The notes under the pieces are model-generated. The model saw only the letters and a program-made list of their open reading frames with translations. It searched no databases and was not told the origin of the DNA. The position numbers and the translations under genes are program-made. This document shows, one piece after another, positions 63,801 to 64,000 of a DNA stretch of 64,000 nt (its first letter is position 1; each line of letters opens with the position of its first letter). The stretch is from Polaribacter glomeratus. Lineage in GTDB: Bacteria; Bacteroidota; Bacteroidia; Flavobacteriales; Flavobacteriaceae. The DNA lies in the NCBI RefSeq assembly GCF_002954665.1, contig NZ_MSCM01000002.1, forward strand, positions 1,557,303 through 1,621,302, given 5' to 3'.

Positions 63801-64000
63801 GGAAGTATTAATGCCGGACTTGGAAAATCTGATTGCTGCACCAAATCATTAATCATTCCTTGCAAACCAAGGGCACGACCATCATCCGGAGAATAAATTC
63901 TGGTAATTCCGTACTCCATTAAATCTTTAATTTCTTCAGGCAGAATTACACCACCACCACCAGCAAAAATCTTGATATGTCCGGCTCCTCTTTCTTGCAA
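60806..64000 (-). CDS. icmF: Fused isobutyryl-CoA mutase (IcmF), 5' end cut by the window
   Basis: 1064 codons are visible and the frame runs off the right edge; the leading codon is TTG but is internal. Layout: end of the B12-binding domain ([12 protein letters not shown]), MeaB-like G-protein chaperone with Walker A [12 protein letters not shown] (about 117-128) and [11 protein letters not shown], then the TIM-barrel mutase with [34 protein letters not shown]. That segment is the IcmF form rather than the YxTMYxxRPW of methylmalonyl-CoA mutase, so isobutyryl-/butyryl-CoA interconversion is favoured. The DxHxxG cobalamin motif lies outside the window. Confidence 0.9.
   Translation of the reverse strand: [1064 protein letters not shown]

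Overview
The window is low-GC DNA from a member of the Bacteroidota, most probably a marine Flavobacteriaceae of the Polaribacter/Tenacibaculum kind. The evidence is SusC/SusD genes, a type IX secretion C-terminal domain, promoters with a TAnnTTTG -7 element, and family-specific genes (DUF4293 beside rho, DUF1599, BT_3928, DUF4197, DUF5522, YgiQ, a fused isobutyryl-CoA mutase). Genus and species cannot be fixed from what I can see.

Layout. 0-17.5 kb is chromosomal: the start of rho and DUF4293; a two-component system (response regulator, lipoprotein, TPR histidine kinase) behind a paired CTCCC-N8-GGGAG dyad; phosphoesterase, truA and an ABC exporter; cdaA (c-di-AMP synthase), folP and a LOG protein; DUF1599 and a DoxX-like protein; a CLC protein with fluoride-exporter-like filter motifs; a crotonase; a DUF1684 lipoprotein, a paraoxonase-like esterase and a Na/Ca exchanger.

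17.5-28.6 kb is an 11.0-kb integrated element in the 3' half of tRNA-Arg(ACG), bounded by 47-bp identical direct repeats. From the right end inward (minus strand) it carries a tyrosine recombinase, an unknown protein, an excisionase-type HTH protein, a RepA-like ATPase and a BT4734/PriCT_2 primase-like protein. From the left end inward (plus strand) it carries about 0.95 kb of repeat-rich non-coding DNA, a single-chain type IIG restriction-modification enzyme, a two-TM protein and two tiny related lysine-rich proteins. I see no relaxase, conjugation or capsid genes, so it looks like a satellite-like or otherwise helper-dependent element with a defence cargo. The least explained parts are the array of structured repeats at 18.05-18.53 kb, the double inverted repeat between ATPase and primase, and the paired tiny proteins.

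28.6-64 kb is chromosomal again: a small-protein/PAS pair; clpS, prmA, tpiA and a TlpA-like protein; pyrF; a SusD-SusC pair followed by a secreted GH16 glucanase (probably a small laminarin-type utilisation locus); DUF4197, DUF5522, VOC and DUF4174 proteins; a set of secreted peptidases (two S15/CocE-like, one M61); a YgiQ radical SAM protein; flavoproteins, one with DnaJ-type CxxCxG motifs; a methyltransferase; a dienelactone hydrolase; a LOV-like PAS protein lacking the photoactive cysteine; a 34-residue nine-cysteine peptide next to DUF3703; and, cut by the window edge, a fused isobutyryl-CoA mutase.
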